Of a stretch of 64,000 bases of DNA, positions 6,957 to 16,054 are shown in pieces. Origin of the DNA: Planctomycetota bacterium. Lineage in GTDB: Bacteria; Planctomycetota; Planctomycetia; Pirellulales; UBA1268. Location: the NCBI GenBank assembly GCA_003669585.1, contig QWOQ01000015.1, positions 62,001 through 126,000 on the forward strand, given 5' to 3'. Under the pieces are notes generated by a model. That model saw only the letters and a program-made list of their open reading frames with translations. It was not told where the DNA came from and made no database searches. The position numbers were made by a program, and so were the translations under genes. Position 1 is the stretch's first letter; the number at the start of each line of letters is the position of its first letter.

Positions 6957-9401
6957 TCAGGCTGTTCGCTGATCGGGATATTTTACGCGGCCGTGGTAAA
7001 CAGCCGTCAGGCTCTTTACAAGGGATTGTTCAATTTTTTCGAGTTCCTGCAGCGTGAGGCCACAGTCATCAAATTGGCCATCGAGCAGGCGTTTCATCGC
7101 CAAGTCATGCACGAGTCCGGCAATTCTGGATGGCGTCGGCTCAACGAGTGAACGGCTCGCGCTTTCAACAGCATCAGAGAGCATGAGGACTGCCGACTCA
7201 CGCGTGGCCGGCTTGGGGCCGGGATAGCGATATGCATGCTCATCGATTTCAGCAGACGTGGGATCAGCTTGCTGTTTTTCACTGGCACGACGATAAAAGA
7301 ATTCAACGAGTGTTGTTCCATGGTGCTCAGAAATCATGTCAATGATAGGAGCAGGTAAACCATACTGCCGTGCAAGTTCCGCGCCTTCTTTCACGTGGGC
7401 AATAATGATGAGCGTGCTCATTGCGGGAGCGAGCGATTCGTGTCGATTTCCCTGTTGTCCTTGATTTTCAACAAAGTAATCCGGCTTGAGCATTTTTCCG
7501 ATGTCGTGAAAATACGCACCAACGCGCACGAGTAATCCACGCGCACCAATAGACTCAGCCGCTGCTTCGCCAATGCTTGCAACATTGATGGAGTGATTGT
7601 ACGTACCTGGAGCACGTCGAACGAGTTCTTGCAACAACGGATGGGCAATGTCACCAACTTCCAGCAAGCTCAGATCAGTAAGAACGCCAAAGGATCGTTC
7701 TATAAACGGCAGAAGTCCCGTCATCAGAAATCCCGAAAGAATCGTCCAAATGCAGGTACGTCCTGCGTCGTAAAGAAGTTGATAATCCAAAGGCTGCTCA
7801 ACCAAAACGCCCGCGCCAATTTGAGTGAATCCCACGATGGCCCCCGCCCATAGTCCGACATAAATCAACTTAGAACGACTGCGGATTCTGCCTAGCCAAA
7901 AAATGCACGCTGAGGCTGCACCGAGAAGAGTGATGTATTCAGCGATACCTTGACCAAGCCCGATGACAACGATCAGAGAGACTTCTGCGGAAAAAAGAAG
8001 CGCAAGATCTTCGTCGTAGGCAATGGCGACGGTCATTGCAAACAACAGAAGAGGTACGATTTCTGCGTGCCACGCTTCTCCTGAAGCAAGCGTGCACAGC
8101 ACCACAGTAAACACCGAAAGCCCCAGAAGTGATGTCACGTGTCCAAGATCGGAGAGAAGTTCTCGGTGGTGCAGATGAATATAAAAACCTGAAACGGAAA
8201 ACATTGCCAGAAACATTCCCGCAAGTGCCGAGCATCGTCCGATGCGATGAGACAGGTCAGACTGCCGCACATACTCATCGTGTTCACGACGAAGCACAAG
8301 AAGTTCATCGAGTGTGATAGGGGTTCCTGCCGGAGCGAGAAGATCGTTGACGGCATAGCGAATAAATTGCTGCGGCGTCTTGTCGATTGCATCCCGCCTT
8401 GCTTTTGCTGTAGCGAGCGAGTTCAGTTCGAGGGTGCCGGAGAGTTTCGGTTCTATCCATGCAAATATCTGATCAGAAAAAGTTCCCGCACTGAGTTCTT
8501 CCTCGAGACGTCCTTTGAGTCGGATTTTTGCTTCACCGGAGAGAACTTCTGCAACCTGTACGCGGGTTGTTTCAAGAGAATCTCCGAGCGGGTGAATATC
8601 GATTTCAGTCTGGCTGCCATCATCGATGCCGTGCTGTAGTTTTTCGAGCACCCCATGCTGCTCGATTTTTGAAAATGTCCGATCGATCGCCTTTTCAAAT
8701 TCAAGCAGTTTGTCGGGAGTGTCGAGGTGTGAGCGAAATATTTGAAATGCGTGATGGACGCTCTGTGCATCCTGTTGCCCTTGAGATTCCGAATCATCAT
8801 CAGAAGATGGAACGTCAGAAGTGATGGAGAGAGATGCAGGTTTTGGAACGTCTGGTGAATCATTTTGAAGACTCTCGGTAACGAAAGTGGGACGAGATGA
8901 TTGCGAATCAATTTTCTCAGAGGATTGTGATTCGATAGGCGACAGCAACGTCACGGAATCCGGGGCTGATTCTGGAGCAAATTCCAACCATGCGTCCCAA
9001 ATAATTTTCGAAAGGACTTCCGCATCGGCAATCTGCTTGGCCCGATTTTTAAGCCCGTCACGGACCCGGATCAGGGGTGATTTGTCTTGTGAATAAATAT
9101 TTCGTACTTGGTTTCCAGCCCGTTCTTGTGATTGTCGCGTGCGATCGACGTCTGGACGTTCAAACGGCACTCGCGCAACAATTCCGTGCGGAAACTCTGC
9201 ACCGAGACGATAAGGAAACGGGGATCGCCATCCGTGCAGCATCACCAGAAGAATGATCGCCGCAGTAAAGCAAAGACCGAGGCGCGAAAGGACTTCGGTG
9301 CGAAGGCATCTCTCGATCAAACTTCCCCAGAACCCGGGCAGAAGATCAACACTTTCGGTGCGACGGGTTCTTCGTTTCAGGATTGAGGGGGGAATAGCCA
9401 T
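6957..9401 (-). CDS. 7TM-HD cyclic-di-AMP phosphodiesterase (PgpH-like)
   Basis: A membrane HD-domain phosphodiesterase of 814 residues. An N-terminal signal-anchor helix is followed by an extracytoplasmic 7TMR-HDED region, then about seven membrane helices, then a cytosolic HD domain with VGAYFHDIGKM, the downstream LAPAMSTLIIIAHVKEG and ISEHHGTTLVEFFY. Characterised relatives (PgpH) hydrolyse cyclic di-AMP. The ATG at 9401 was chosen because upstream codons would run into phoH, which ends at 9427, and because MAIPPSILK directly precedes the basic anchor. The extracytoplasmic part has a Ser/Asp/Glu-rich low-complexity insertion (roughly 8800-8960) that looks disordered. Gene order phoH-pgpH-ybeY supports the family call; the nucleotide specificity is inferred from homologues. 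Confidence 0.85.
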   Translation of the reverse strand: MAIPPSILKRRTRRTESVDLLPGFWGSLIERCLRTEVLSRLGLCFTAAIILLVMLHGWRSPFPYRLGAEFPHGIVARVPFERPDVDRTRQSQERAGNQVRNIYSQDKSPLIRVRDGLKNRAKQIADAEVLSKIIWDAWLEFAPESAPDSVTLLSPIESQSSEKIDSQSSRPTFVTESLQNDSPDVPKPASLSITSDVPSSDDDSESQGQQDAQSVHHAFQIFRSHLDTPDKLLEFEKAIDRTFSKIEQHGVLEKLQHGIDDGSQTEIDIHPLGDSLETTRVQVAEVLSGEAKIRLKGRLEEELSAGTFSDQIFAWIEPKLSGTLELNSLATAKARRDAIDKTPQQFIRYAVNDLLAPAGTPITLDELLVLRREHDEYVRQSDLSHRIGRCSALAGMFLAMFSVSGFYIHLHHRELLSDLGHVTSLLGLSVFTVVLCTLASGEAWHAEIVPLLLFAMTVAIAYDEDLALLFSAEVSLIVVIGLGQGIAEYITLLGAASACIFWLGRIRSRSKLIYVGLWAGAIVGFTQIGAGVLVEQPLDYQLLYDAGRTCIWTILSGFLMTGLLPFIERSFGVLTDLSLLEVGDIAHPLLQELVRRAPGTYNHSINVASIGEAAAESIGARGLLVRVGAYFHDIGKMLKPDYFVENQGQQGNRHESLAPAMSTLIIIAHVKEGAELARQYGLPAPIIDMISEHHGTTLVEFFYRRASEKQQADPTSAEIDEHAYRYPGPKPATRESAVLMLSDAVESASRSLVEPTPSRIAGLVHDLAMKRLLDGQFDDCGLTLQELEKIEQSLVKSLTAVYHGRVKYPDQRTA

Positions 9402-9426
9402 AGGAGCGGTATTGAGAGTCTTCTTG

Positions 9427-10377
9427 TTATCGAGGGTAATGTCGTTCCGACGCGTCGTAGGCCGCAACAATTTTTGCCACGAGTGAATGCCGCATAATGT
9501 CGGCGCCACTAAGAGTGACTTGTCCGCAGCCTCGTATATCGGCCAATCGAACAATGGCATCAACTAAACCGCTGCGTCTATTGTCAGGCAAATCAATCTG
9601 AGTGGTGTCACCAGAAATCACCATTCTCGAACCAATGCCGAGTCGTGTGAGGAACATTTTCATCTGGGACACCGTTGTGTTCTGCGCTTCATCTAAGATG
9701 ATGAAAGCATTGTTGAGCGTTCGGCCTCGCATGTAGGCCAGCGGAATCATTTCCACGACATCTTGCTCAGTCAGTCGCTTTAGGACCTCGTAGTCAATCA
9801 TTTCGCGCAGAGCGTCGAGCAGTGGACGAAGGTAGGGATTGATCTTGGCCTGCAGGTCGCCGGGAAGAAACCCGAGACTTTCGCCTGCTTCAACTGCCGG
9901 ACGAACCAAAACAATTTTTCGCACCTGTTCGGCTCGCAGCATGGAAACAGCCATTGCAACCGCCAGAAAAGTCTTGCCACTGCCGGCAGGACCGCTACAG
10001 ATCACGACATCGTGTTCGCGCATTGCCTTCACGAATGAGGCCTGCCCGTCAGATCGGGGCACGACCTGACGACCTGGCCGATGCACTTCAATTGGTTCTG
10101 CTGCAACGTGAGATTTCCGCCCGGTCGCAACGCCAAGAGCTTTTGTCACATCGCTTTCGAGAACCTCTCCACGCTCCAACGCGATGTGGTTGAGATATTC
10201 AAAGACCTCGGTGGCTTGTTGAACACTTCGCTCTTCGCCATCAATGTGAATCGAATCATGACGAGCCGAAACGCCAACCCCGAGGGCGTTTCGAATGCGA
10301 CGGAGGTGTTCATCTCGAGGACCGAAGAGGGCCAGAAGGCTCTTCGAGTCAACGACGGAAATCGTCGTGCGGGTCAT
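9427..10377 (-). CDS. phoH: PhoH-family ATPase
   Basis: PhoH-like proteins are cytosolic P-loop ATPases linked to RNA metabolism and often encoded beside ybeY. The 316-residue product has Walker A in ICSGPAGSGKTFLAVAMAV, Walker B in FIILDEAQNTT, and the family strings KIVLVRPAVEAGESLGFLPG and QMKMFLTRLGIGSRMVISGD. The N-terminal third carries a KH-like segment (ALFGPRDEHLRRIRNALGV), as in full-length bacterial PhoH. ATG 10377 gives a natural N-terminus. About 240 bases separate it from cdsA upstream, enough for its own promoter, and the PgpH-like gene follows after 25 bases. Confidence 0.94.
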   Translation of the reverse strand: MTRTTISVVDSKSLLALFGPRDEHLRRIRNALGVGVSARHDSIHIDGEERSVQQATEVFEYLNHIALERGEVLESDVTKALGVATGRKSHVAAEPIEVHRPGRQVVPRSDGQASFVKAMREHDVVICSGPAGSGKTFLAVAMAVSMLRAEQVRKIVLVRPAVEAGESLGFLPGDLQAKINPYLRPLLDALREMIDYEVLKRLTEQDVVEMIPLAYMRGRTLNNAFIILDEAQNTTVSQMKMFLTRLGIGSRMVISGDTTQIDLPDNRRSGLVDAIVRLADIRGCGQVTLSGADIMRHSLVAKIVAAYDASERHYPR

Positions 10378-10526
10378 CTAGGCCCGGAAGCGACTTGAAG
10401 ATCGCCCTCCGGTAAAAGGGAAAGGGGGAAGTGACAGGACACACTATAACCTGCCGTCAAACAGAACTCGAAAAAAAGAGCTTCAAAACATCGCGGTTGC
10501 AGCGTTCATAAACTGTTTTCAAATAA

Positions 10527-10538
10527 AGACTTAAGTCT
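10527..10538. other. 12-base perfect palindrome upstream of phoH
   Basis: AGACTTAAGTCT at 10527-10538 is a perfect palindrome in the AT-rich stretch between cdsA and phoH. It is of the size of a dimeric regulator site and sits about 150 bases upstream of the phoH start. A 12-base palindrome can occur by chance, and no second copy was seen in the window, so this is only a candidate operator. Confidence 0.25.
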
Positions 10539-10618
10539 AGTCATGGAGTTTAAAAAGAGCTTTTAAAATGCCCTTAAAAAAGTCTTGTAGAAGCGTTTGG
10601 GTGTATTGGTCAGTCATT

Positions 10619-11536
10619 TTAGAGAGAAGGCGACCATGACCAGAGCAAAAGCGCCAGTGGTCCGGCCGCAAGCAACGAATCAAGGAGATCAAGAACTCCA
10701 CCGAGGCCTGGCAGAATGCCACCAGAATCTTTGGCACTCATATCTCGCTTGAGCAACGATTCGAATAAGTCCCCACAGATTCCAGCGAGCCCCAAGGCCA
10801 CTCCGTACACCATCCAACCCCCCCACGGATGACCTGAACGCGGTACGAAATTGAGAGGATTGCCATGAAAAAAGAACCAACTCATGGCAATGCTCGCAGC
10901 CAGCGATGCCACGACGCCTTCCCATGTTTTTCCAGGACTGAGGCTCGGAGCAAATCGATGACGCCCTGCTACGCTGCCGATGATGTATGCGGCGATGTCA
11001 CCGGCCTTCACCACCGCGATCATCGAGACAAGTGGAAGAATGCCATTCGAAAGATCGACAAATCGCAGCCGACAGATCATGGACATAAAAAATCCAACGT
11101 ACACAACGACAAAGATTCCGAAGGCAAGGCGTTCAAAATTTTTGGAATTGGGTTGGTAGTCGTAGGCTGCAGTTCCCATGATCGCAATGATCGTGAGAGT
11201 GAGCGCCGCTGCTACATCTCCGATACCACCCTGAGCGTGGATGCCGGCATAGTCAACGAATGCAGAAAGAACAACTATTGCAACACCACATCGCACCAGC
11301 CACGGTTTTGGCATGATGCCTCGAGTTTCAAAAAGCCGTAGTAGTTCTTCGGTGGCAACGAAAGCCGCAGCCAGTGCAACAGGAATAAGCCACACTCCTG
11401 GTACGGTTTGAACGAGACCCAGTGAATCAAACCATACGACGACCGCGAACCCTACAGAGAGCAATGTTCCAACGACTACTCGTTTTATGAGCATGACAGT
11501 TGACTTGACAGTCGGTGCGATGGTGGAAGAGGACAT
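10619..11536 (-). CDS. cdsA: Phosphatidate cytidylyltransferase
   Basis: CdsA makes CDP-diacylglycerol from phosphatidic acid and CTP at the inner membrane, the branch point for phospholipid synthesis. The 305-residue product is almost entirely hydrophobic, with seven or eight membrane helices, and has the C-terminal signature: SPGKTWEGVVASLAAS followed by KRDMSAKDSGGILPGLGGVLDLLDSL. ATG 11536 (MSSSTIAP) was chosen over a TTG nine bases upstream; an AGG lies about ten bases before it. It follows uppS by 31 bases in the classical uppS-cdsA pair. Confidence 0.95.
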   Translation of the reverse strand: MSSSTIAPTVKSTVMLIKRVVVGTLLSVGFAVVVWFDSLGLVQTVPGVWLIPVALAAAFVATEELLRLFETRGIMPKPWLVRCGVAIVVLSAFVDYAGIHAQGGIGDVAAALTLTIIAIMGTAAYDYQPNSKNFERLAFGIFVVVYVGFFMSMICRLRFVDLSNGILPLVSMIAVVKAGDIAAYIIGSVAGRHRFAPSLSPGKTWEGVVASLAASIAMSWFFFHGNPLNFVPRSGHPWGGWMVYGVALGLAGICGDLFESLLKRDMSAKDSGGILPGLGGVLDLLDSLLAAGPLALLLWSWSPSL

Positions 11537-11567
11537 TCGTTTCAACCTGCATTAAAAATTGGCCAAC

Positions 11568-12329
11568 TCACAAGAGCCCGCCAAAGCGACGCGTGCGCGA
11601 GGCGTATGCCATCATCGCAGCATCGAGGTGAGAATCTTCAAAATCCGGCCATAAAACGTCGGTAACCCAAAGCTCTGAATAACTTATTTGCCAGAGCAAA
11701 AAGTTGCTGAGTCGCATTTCTCCTGCGGTGCGAACCAAGAGATCGGGGTCGGACATGCCGGCAGTATCGAGAGAGGCCGCAATGGTTTCCTCGGTAATAA
11801 AATCGGGATCGAGTTCACCCTGTTTGACTTTGGCAGCGATTCTTTTCACGGCATCTGTGAGCTCGGCGCGGCCACCATAGTTGATGGCAAGGCAGAGCCG
11901 GAGCCCATTGTTCTTCTTCGAAAGTTCAATCGTGCGATCCACTTCCTGCAGGGTTGATGCGGGAATGTCATTGCGACGACCGATCCTCGATACGCAGATG
12001 CGTTGCTCCATGATCAACTCGCGTTCTTCGATCATGTACTGTTCAAGAAGATGCATGAGAAAATCGAGTTCCATTGCCGGTCGACGCCAATTCTCGCTTG
12101 ACAAACAATAGAGCGTGAGCTGTTCAATTTTTTCCCGAGCGCATTTTTCAGTGATCCTTCGTACGCTCGCCACTCCCCGACGATGCCCTTCAACACGAGG
12201 CAAATCGCGCTTTTGCGCCCAGCGACCATTGCCATCCATGATGATCGCAATGTGCTTTGGCCGATCCATAAGAGAGACTGGCATTTCAGAAGAATCGGCG
12301 TGCGTCTCGGAGGCAGAGGAGTTGGCCAT
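11568..12329 (-). CDS. uppS: Undecaprenyl diphosphate synthase (cis-prenyltransferase)
   Basis: UppS extends farnesyl diphosphate with isopentenyl diphosphate in cis configuration to make the C55 carrier lipid for envelope polymers. The 253-residue product has HIAIIMDGNGRWAQKR with the catalytic aspartate, GHRRGVASVRRI, LTLYCLSSENWRRP, AINYGGRAEL and the C-terminal DPDLLVRTAGEMRLSNFLLWQISYSELW. The start is ATG 12329; a later ATG before DRPKHIAI would also leave the fold complete. It lies 24 bases downstream of purA and directly upstream of cdsA. The presence of a carrier lipid agrees with peptidoglycan synthesis now accepted for planctomycetes. Confidence 0.96.
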   Translation of the reverse strand: MANSSASETHADSSEMPVSLMDRPKHIAIIMDGNGRWAQKRDLPRVEGHRRGVASVRRITEKCAREKIEQLTLYCLSSENWRRPAMELDFLMHLLEQYMIEERELIMEQRICVSRIGRRNDIPASTLQEVDRTIELSKKNNGLRLCLAINYGGRAELTDAVKRIAAKVKQGELDPDFITEETIAASLDTAGMSDPDLLVRTAGEMRLSNFLLWQISYSELWVTDVLWPDFEDSHLDAAMMAYASRTRRFGGLL

Positions 12330-12353
12330 GGGCAGTGAATGCAAGAGGAAAGG

Positions 12354-13706
12354 TCAGACGTGCGTTGCGTGGTGCTGCGGTGTGGGCAATGCATTAAAAC
12401 TCAAAGACGGACTGGCTGCGGCGTTGTCACGTTGAATTGTCTGATTTCGATCAGGCCCTACCGACACAACGCTGACAGGCCGGCCGAGAAGCGTTTCGAT
12501 GCGGGCAAGATAGTTTTGCGCGGCTTGCGGAAGGTCTTGATAGTGTTGCACACCGGAAAGATCTTCATTCCAACCGGGCCACGATTCGTAGACCGGCACC
12601 ACAGCTCGAAGATCGTCAATATGGCTTGGAAAATGATCAAGGCGACGACCCTCAAGCTCATACGCCGAACAAATCAGCACTTGGTCGAGTCCGGAAAGAA
12701 CGTCGAGCAGCATGACCGAGAGTTCGTCGACACCTGAAAGCCTTGATGTGTAGCGAGCTGCCACGGCATCAAACCAACCGCAGCGGCGAGGTCGTCTTGT
12801 AACCGTACCGTACTCGTTGCCTCGCTGTCGCAGATATTCCCCCTTGGCGTTGTCTTGCTCGGTTGGCATAGGACCGCCACCAACCCGGGTTGAATAGGCC
12901 TTTAACACACCAATCACCCGATTCATCCATCGTCCGGGAACGCCCGATCCGCTTGAGACTCCAACACCGGAAGAATTGCTGCTGGTGACAAAGGGGAAGG
13001 TGCCGTGATCGATGTCGAGGAGCGATCCTTGCGCCCCTTCAAAGAGCAATCGCTTGCCAGACTCCACCGCATCGAGCAAGTAAGCCGTTGTGTCGGTAAC
13101 GTGTGGGCGAAGGCGTTCTGCGTAATCGGCATACTCCCGATGAATGGCATCGGCATCGAATTGGCTTACCGCGGTGCTTGTCGTCGAGAGAGATTGCTGC
13201 TTGTTTTGGATCACATGCCGAAGTCGTTCTAGAAAATCGCTGCGGTAAAGATCTCCAAGACGGATCGCAAGTGCTCGTCCAACCTTGTCTCGGTAGCAGG
13301 GACCAATTCCGCGGCCGGTGGTTCCGATGGCCTCCCCTCCCGACACGCTGGAATCAAGAAGATGATCCTCGGCCACATGCCACGGAAAAACGATGTGGGC
13401 CCGGTCACTCAGAAGCAGATTTCGCTCAACTCGAACGCCGCGAGAGACGAGTGAATCAATTTCCGACAGAACGCTGCAAGGATTTAACACCACGCCTCCT
13501 GTCACAACGCAAGTCACATCGGGGCGCAAAATCCCACTAGGAATCAGTGAGAGTTTCCAAGTCTGTCCTCCGGAGACAACCGTGTGGCCGGCGTTGGCTC
13601 CTCCTTGATACCGAACAACAATATCGTGTTGCTCGGTGAGAATGTCGACAAGTTTTCCCTTCGCCTCGTCGCCCCATTGAAGGCCGATGACACAGGTAGC
13701 AGGCAC
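12354..13706 (-). CDS. purA: Adenylosuccinate synthetase
   Basis: PurA joins aspartate to IMP using GTP in the first committed step to AMP. The product shows CVIGLQWGDEAKGKLVDIL at the N-terminus, HTVVSGGQ, GTTGRGIGPCYRDKVGR, FEGAQGSLLDIDHGTFPFVTSS and TVTRRPRRCGWFD. A GTG at 13706 gives 450 residues beginning two residues before the first conserved strand and has GAGG eight bases upstream; longer starts would add a poorly conserved leader. A C-terminal extension of about 20 residues follows the normal family end (VSVGPDRNQTI). The gene is the first of the minus-strand block, with a 425-base gap upstream shared with the divergent pseudouridine synthase gene. Confidence 0.95.
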   Translation of the reverse strand: MPATCVIGLQWGDEAKGKLVDILTEQHDIVVRYQGGANAGHTVVSGGQTWKLSLIPSGILRPDVTCVVTGGVVLNPCSVLSEIDSLVSRGVRVERNLLLSDRAHIVFPWHVAEDHLLDSSVSGGEAIGTTGRGIGPCYRDKVGRALAIRLGDLYRSDFLERLRHVIQNKQQSLSTTSTAVSQFDADAIHREYADYAERLRPHVTDTTAYLLDAVESGKRLLFEGAQGSLLDIDHGTFPFVTSSNSSGVGVSSGSGVPGRWMNRVIGVLKAYSTRVGGGPMPTEQDNAKGEYLRQRGNEYGTVTRRPRRCGWFDAVAARYTSRLSGVDELSVMLLDVLSGLDQVLICSAYELEGRRLDHFPSHIDDLRAVVPVYESWPGWNEDLSGVQHYQDLPQAAQNYLARIETLLGRPVSVVSVGPDRNQTIQRDNAAASPSLSFNALPTPQHHATHV

Positions 13707-14130
13707 AAAGAACCTCGCATGTAGAAGGGAGTGGAGTGTGGTTCTGACAATCCAAAAACCCATTCGGCTTCTCAAAAAAGCTGCCGATGCAGAGGCTGTC
13801 AGAGGATTGAACCTCAGCAGGAGTCTAAAATCTCATGAAAAGTAAGTCTAGCGGCCTGATTTCTCAGTGGGTTGAGAACCATATTCGCCGTGTGAAATGC
13901 TCTAGAGAGGTTCACTGAAAAGCCATTCCCAATCCTCGGTAACAATCGAATTCAATGGAAACGGGAAAGTTTTTAAAAAAGCTTAGGTATTCTTCCTTGT
14001 GTCCAAGACCTCTTTTTCGAAGCATTTCGGCGGCATGTCACACGTATGCTGAGTCGTCATTGAATATGAGATTGAAAGGACTGAAATATATTGAAACCAG
14101 TTACAGACCAAAGCCCAATAGAGTGTCACT
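13707..14130. other. Intergenic region between divergent purA and RluA-family gene
   Basis: A 424-base gap that must contain promoters for both divergent genes. It is AT-rich, has a small 6-base stem (TTCTCA/TGAGAA near 13861-13877), and shows no tRNA, no convincing small gene and no strong promoter consensus. Confidence 0.5.
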
Positions 14131-15315
14131 ATGAAAAAGAAACGAGATAGCTCCAACCGAAAAACGGTTCGGAAGCCGAATAGCAAAAAGCGTCGCGATC
14201 CAATCGACACTCGATCAACTCGGCCTAGCGTGCAGGACAAAACACGTGAGTCCTCTTCAGACACATTGAAGGCAGACGAAATTCCGATCCGAAAAGGATG
14301 CGTGCATCACATGAGCAGCCAGGAGGGAGGACTCACGCTCGCAGCGATCCTGAAGTCCAGGCTTGGAAATGCGTCTTGGTCGGAGGTTCACAAGATCATC
14401 CATTCGCGACGTGTGATGATTCATGGAAATATCTGCACCGACGTTGCTCGAAGGGTGAAGGAATCAGAGGTGGTCAAAATCCTTGATCTTTCGGCCCCCA
14501 AACCTCCTGGCGTACAGGATATTCAAATCATGTATCTTGATGAACACGTTGTTGTGGTCGACAAGCCATCGGGAATGACAACCACGAGACATAGCGAGGA
14601 AAAATCATGGCCGATGCGTCGCCGCCAAGTGCAGCCGACGCTTGATGAAATGATTCCTCGATCGATCGAGGAATTTTTAAAACTTCATCGCACTGCACCG
14701 CGAGGAACGGTGCGACGAAGAGTCGGGCCGGTTCGGGCCGTGCATCGCATCGATCGAGAAACCAGTGGGCTTGTTGTCTTTGCAAGAACGGTTCCTGCGG
14801 AGCGAATTCTGGCAGAGCAATTTCGGCTTCACACGACGCATCGACGCTATCTGGCAGTTGTTCTCGGCCGCGTCGAGACCGGCACGATCATTTCCAATTT
14901 AGTTCGAGATCGTGGAGATGGACGACGTGGCTCCACAGATTCACATGTGGGGAAGCGAGCGGTCACGCACGTTCGACCAGTCGAACACTTTCTTGATGAA
15001 TACACGCTCGTTGAATGCCGTTTGGAGACCGGTCGCACGCATCAGATTCGCATTCACCTGTCAGAGTCGGGGCATCCTGTTTGCGGTGAACGGGTCTATT
15101 GGTCGACATCGCCAAAGCATGCAAAGGCTGTGGATCACTCGCGGGCCGCTCGGGTTGCGTTGCATGCAGCGGAACTTGGATTTGTACACCCGCATTCAGG
15201 GGAGGCAATCCATTTGACGTCTCCCATGCCATCGGATCTCATGGAAGTGATCGTTCGACTGCGTCGCGCAAGCAGCACCTCCCGGGTATCGACTGAAAAA
15301 GATCCGGAGCAGTGA
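14131..15315 (+). CDS. RluA-family 23S rRNA/tRNA pseudouridine synthase
   Basis: A 394-residue pseudouridine synthase. A basic N-terminus of about 55 residues (KKKRDSSNRK..., probably disordered) is followed by an S4-like RNA-binding segment (WSEVHKIIHSRRVMIHGNI) and the catalytic domain with IMYLDEHVVVVDKPSGM and the active-site motif AVHRIDRETSGLVVFAR (catalytic Asp near residue 208). RTHQIRIHLSESGHPVCGERVY closes the domain. An insertion of about 45 residues lies between the DKPSG and HRID motifs. The layout fits RluC/RluD-type enzymes; the exact uridine cannot be read from sequence. It lies 248 bases upstream of the lipoyl/isoprenoid cluster and is probably unrelated to it. Confidence 0.88.
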   Translation: MKKKRDSSNRKTVRKPNSKKRRDPIDTRSTRPSVQDKTRESSSDTLKADEIPIRKGCVHHMSSQEGGLTLAAILKSRLGNASWSEVHKIIHSRRVMIHGNICTDVARRVKESEVVKILDLSAPKPPGVQDIQIMYLDEHVVVVDKPSGMTTTRHSEEKSWPMRRRQVQPTLDEMIPRSIEEFLKLHRTAPRGTVRRRVGPVRAVHRIDRETSGLVVFARTVPAERILAEQFRLHTTHRRYLAVVLGRVETGTIISNLVRDRGDGRRGSTDSHVGKRAVTHVRPVEHFLDEYTLVECRLETGRTHQIRIHLSESGHPVCGERVYWSTSPKHAKAVDHSRAARVALHAAELGFVHPHSGEAIHLTSPMPSDLMEVIVRLRRASSTSRVSTEKDPEQ

Positions 15316-15563
15316 GCCAAAGCTACCTGTTGTGGTCTTCAATCCATAGAGGAACGCCTTTTGACGAGGCTTTTCTTTTCTCGGATCATTGATTTGCACC
15401 GTCGCCTTCCCGTCAGGCGAGGGTTCGTTGCGAACGATCTCATCCGTTGTGTAGACTTTGGCGGTTTCTAGCCTGCTTTCAGTTTTTGACAGGCTGGGGT
15501 TCGATTTGAATATTTTTGTGCAGCAATGGTTGTTCAAGGACTCGTGAGTGGGTGCTGAGGCCA

Positions 15564-16025
15564 ATGGAGACGATTCGCTTCCGGCACGCACATTTTTCAG
15601 CGAGGTTTCCAGTTTCGTATCGCTATTCACCTTCACATTTCTGGATGGCACCAGAAAACAAAAGCGAGACGATCTGGAGGGTTGGATTTACAAAGTTTGC
15701 GACCAGAATGCTTGGTGAACTTGTTGAAATGGTACTTGACGTAACGCAACAGCAGAGCGTTGCAAGCGGTCAGAGGATTGGATCAATCGAAGGTTTTAAG
15801 GCGGCGAGTGATCTTTACTGCGTGATGAAGGGGCGATTTGTCGGGTCAAATCCTACGCTTTTAAGCGAAGCGTGCGTAACTCGATCGGATCCTTACGTCG
15901 AAGGCTGGCTCTATGCGGTGGAGGGAATCCCTGAAGAAGGCAATCTTGATGTGCATGGCTACATTGAACTGTTGACTCAAACGATCGAACGATTGCATTC
16001 CAAGCGGAGTGAGTCTGTTGAATAG
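15564..16025 (+). CDS. GcvH-like lipoyl-carrier protein
   Basis: A 153-residue protein with the fold signature of glycine-cleavage H protein: YSPSHFWM (H protein: sHeWv), VGFTKFATRMLGELV (GiTdyAqdxLGdiv), then IGSIEGFKAASDLYCVMKGRFVGSN, in which K79 sits where the lipoylated lysine of the ESVKA motif lies, and DPYVEGWLYAVEG near the end. Compared with GcvH it has about 20 extra N-terminal and 25 extra C-terminal residues, and the usual glutamate of ESVKA is preserved only as IEGFKA. No gcvT or gcvP is nearby; instead it begins a cluster with CobW, radical SAM and isoprenoid genes. GcvH-like lipoate carriers outside glycine cleavage are known, for example LbpA of the sHdr sulfur pathway. Its role here is inferred to be a lipoyl carrier; the partner is unknown. 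Confidence 0.75.
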   Translation: METIRFRHAHFSARFPVSYRYSPSHFWMAPENKSETIWRVGFTKFATRMLGELVEMVLDVTQQQSVASGQRIGSIEGFKAASDLYCVMKGRFVGSNPTLLSEACVTRSDPYVEGWLYAVEGIPEEGNLDVHGYIELLTQTIERLHSKRSESVE

Positions 16026-16054
16026 CTGATCTTCGAGAGTGTAAGAATTGAACA

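Noticed and set aside
15196-15651. Minus-strand open frame overlapping the RluA-family 3' end and the GcvH-like 5' end
   Set aside because: It overlaps two well-supported genes, has no family signature and its composition is that of an antisense frame.
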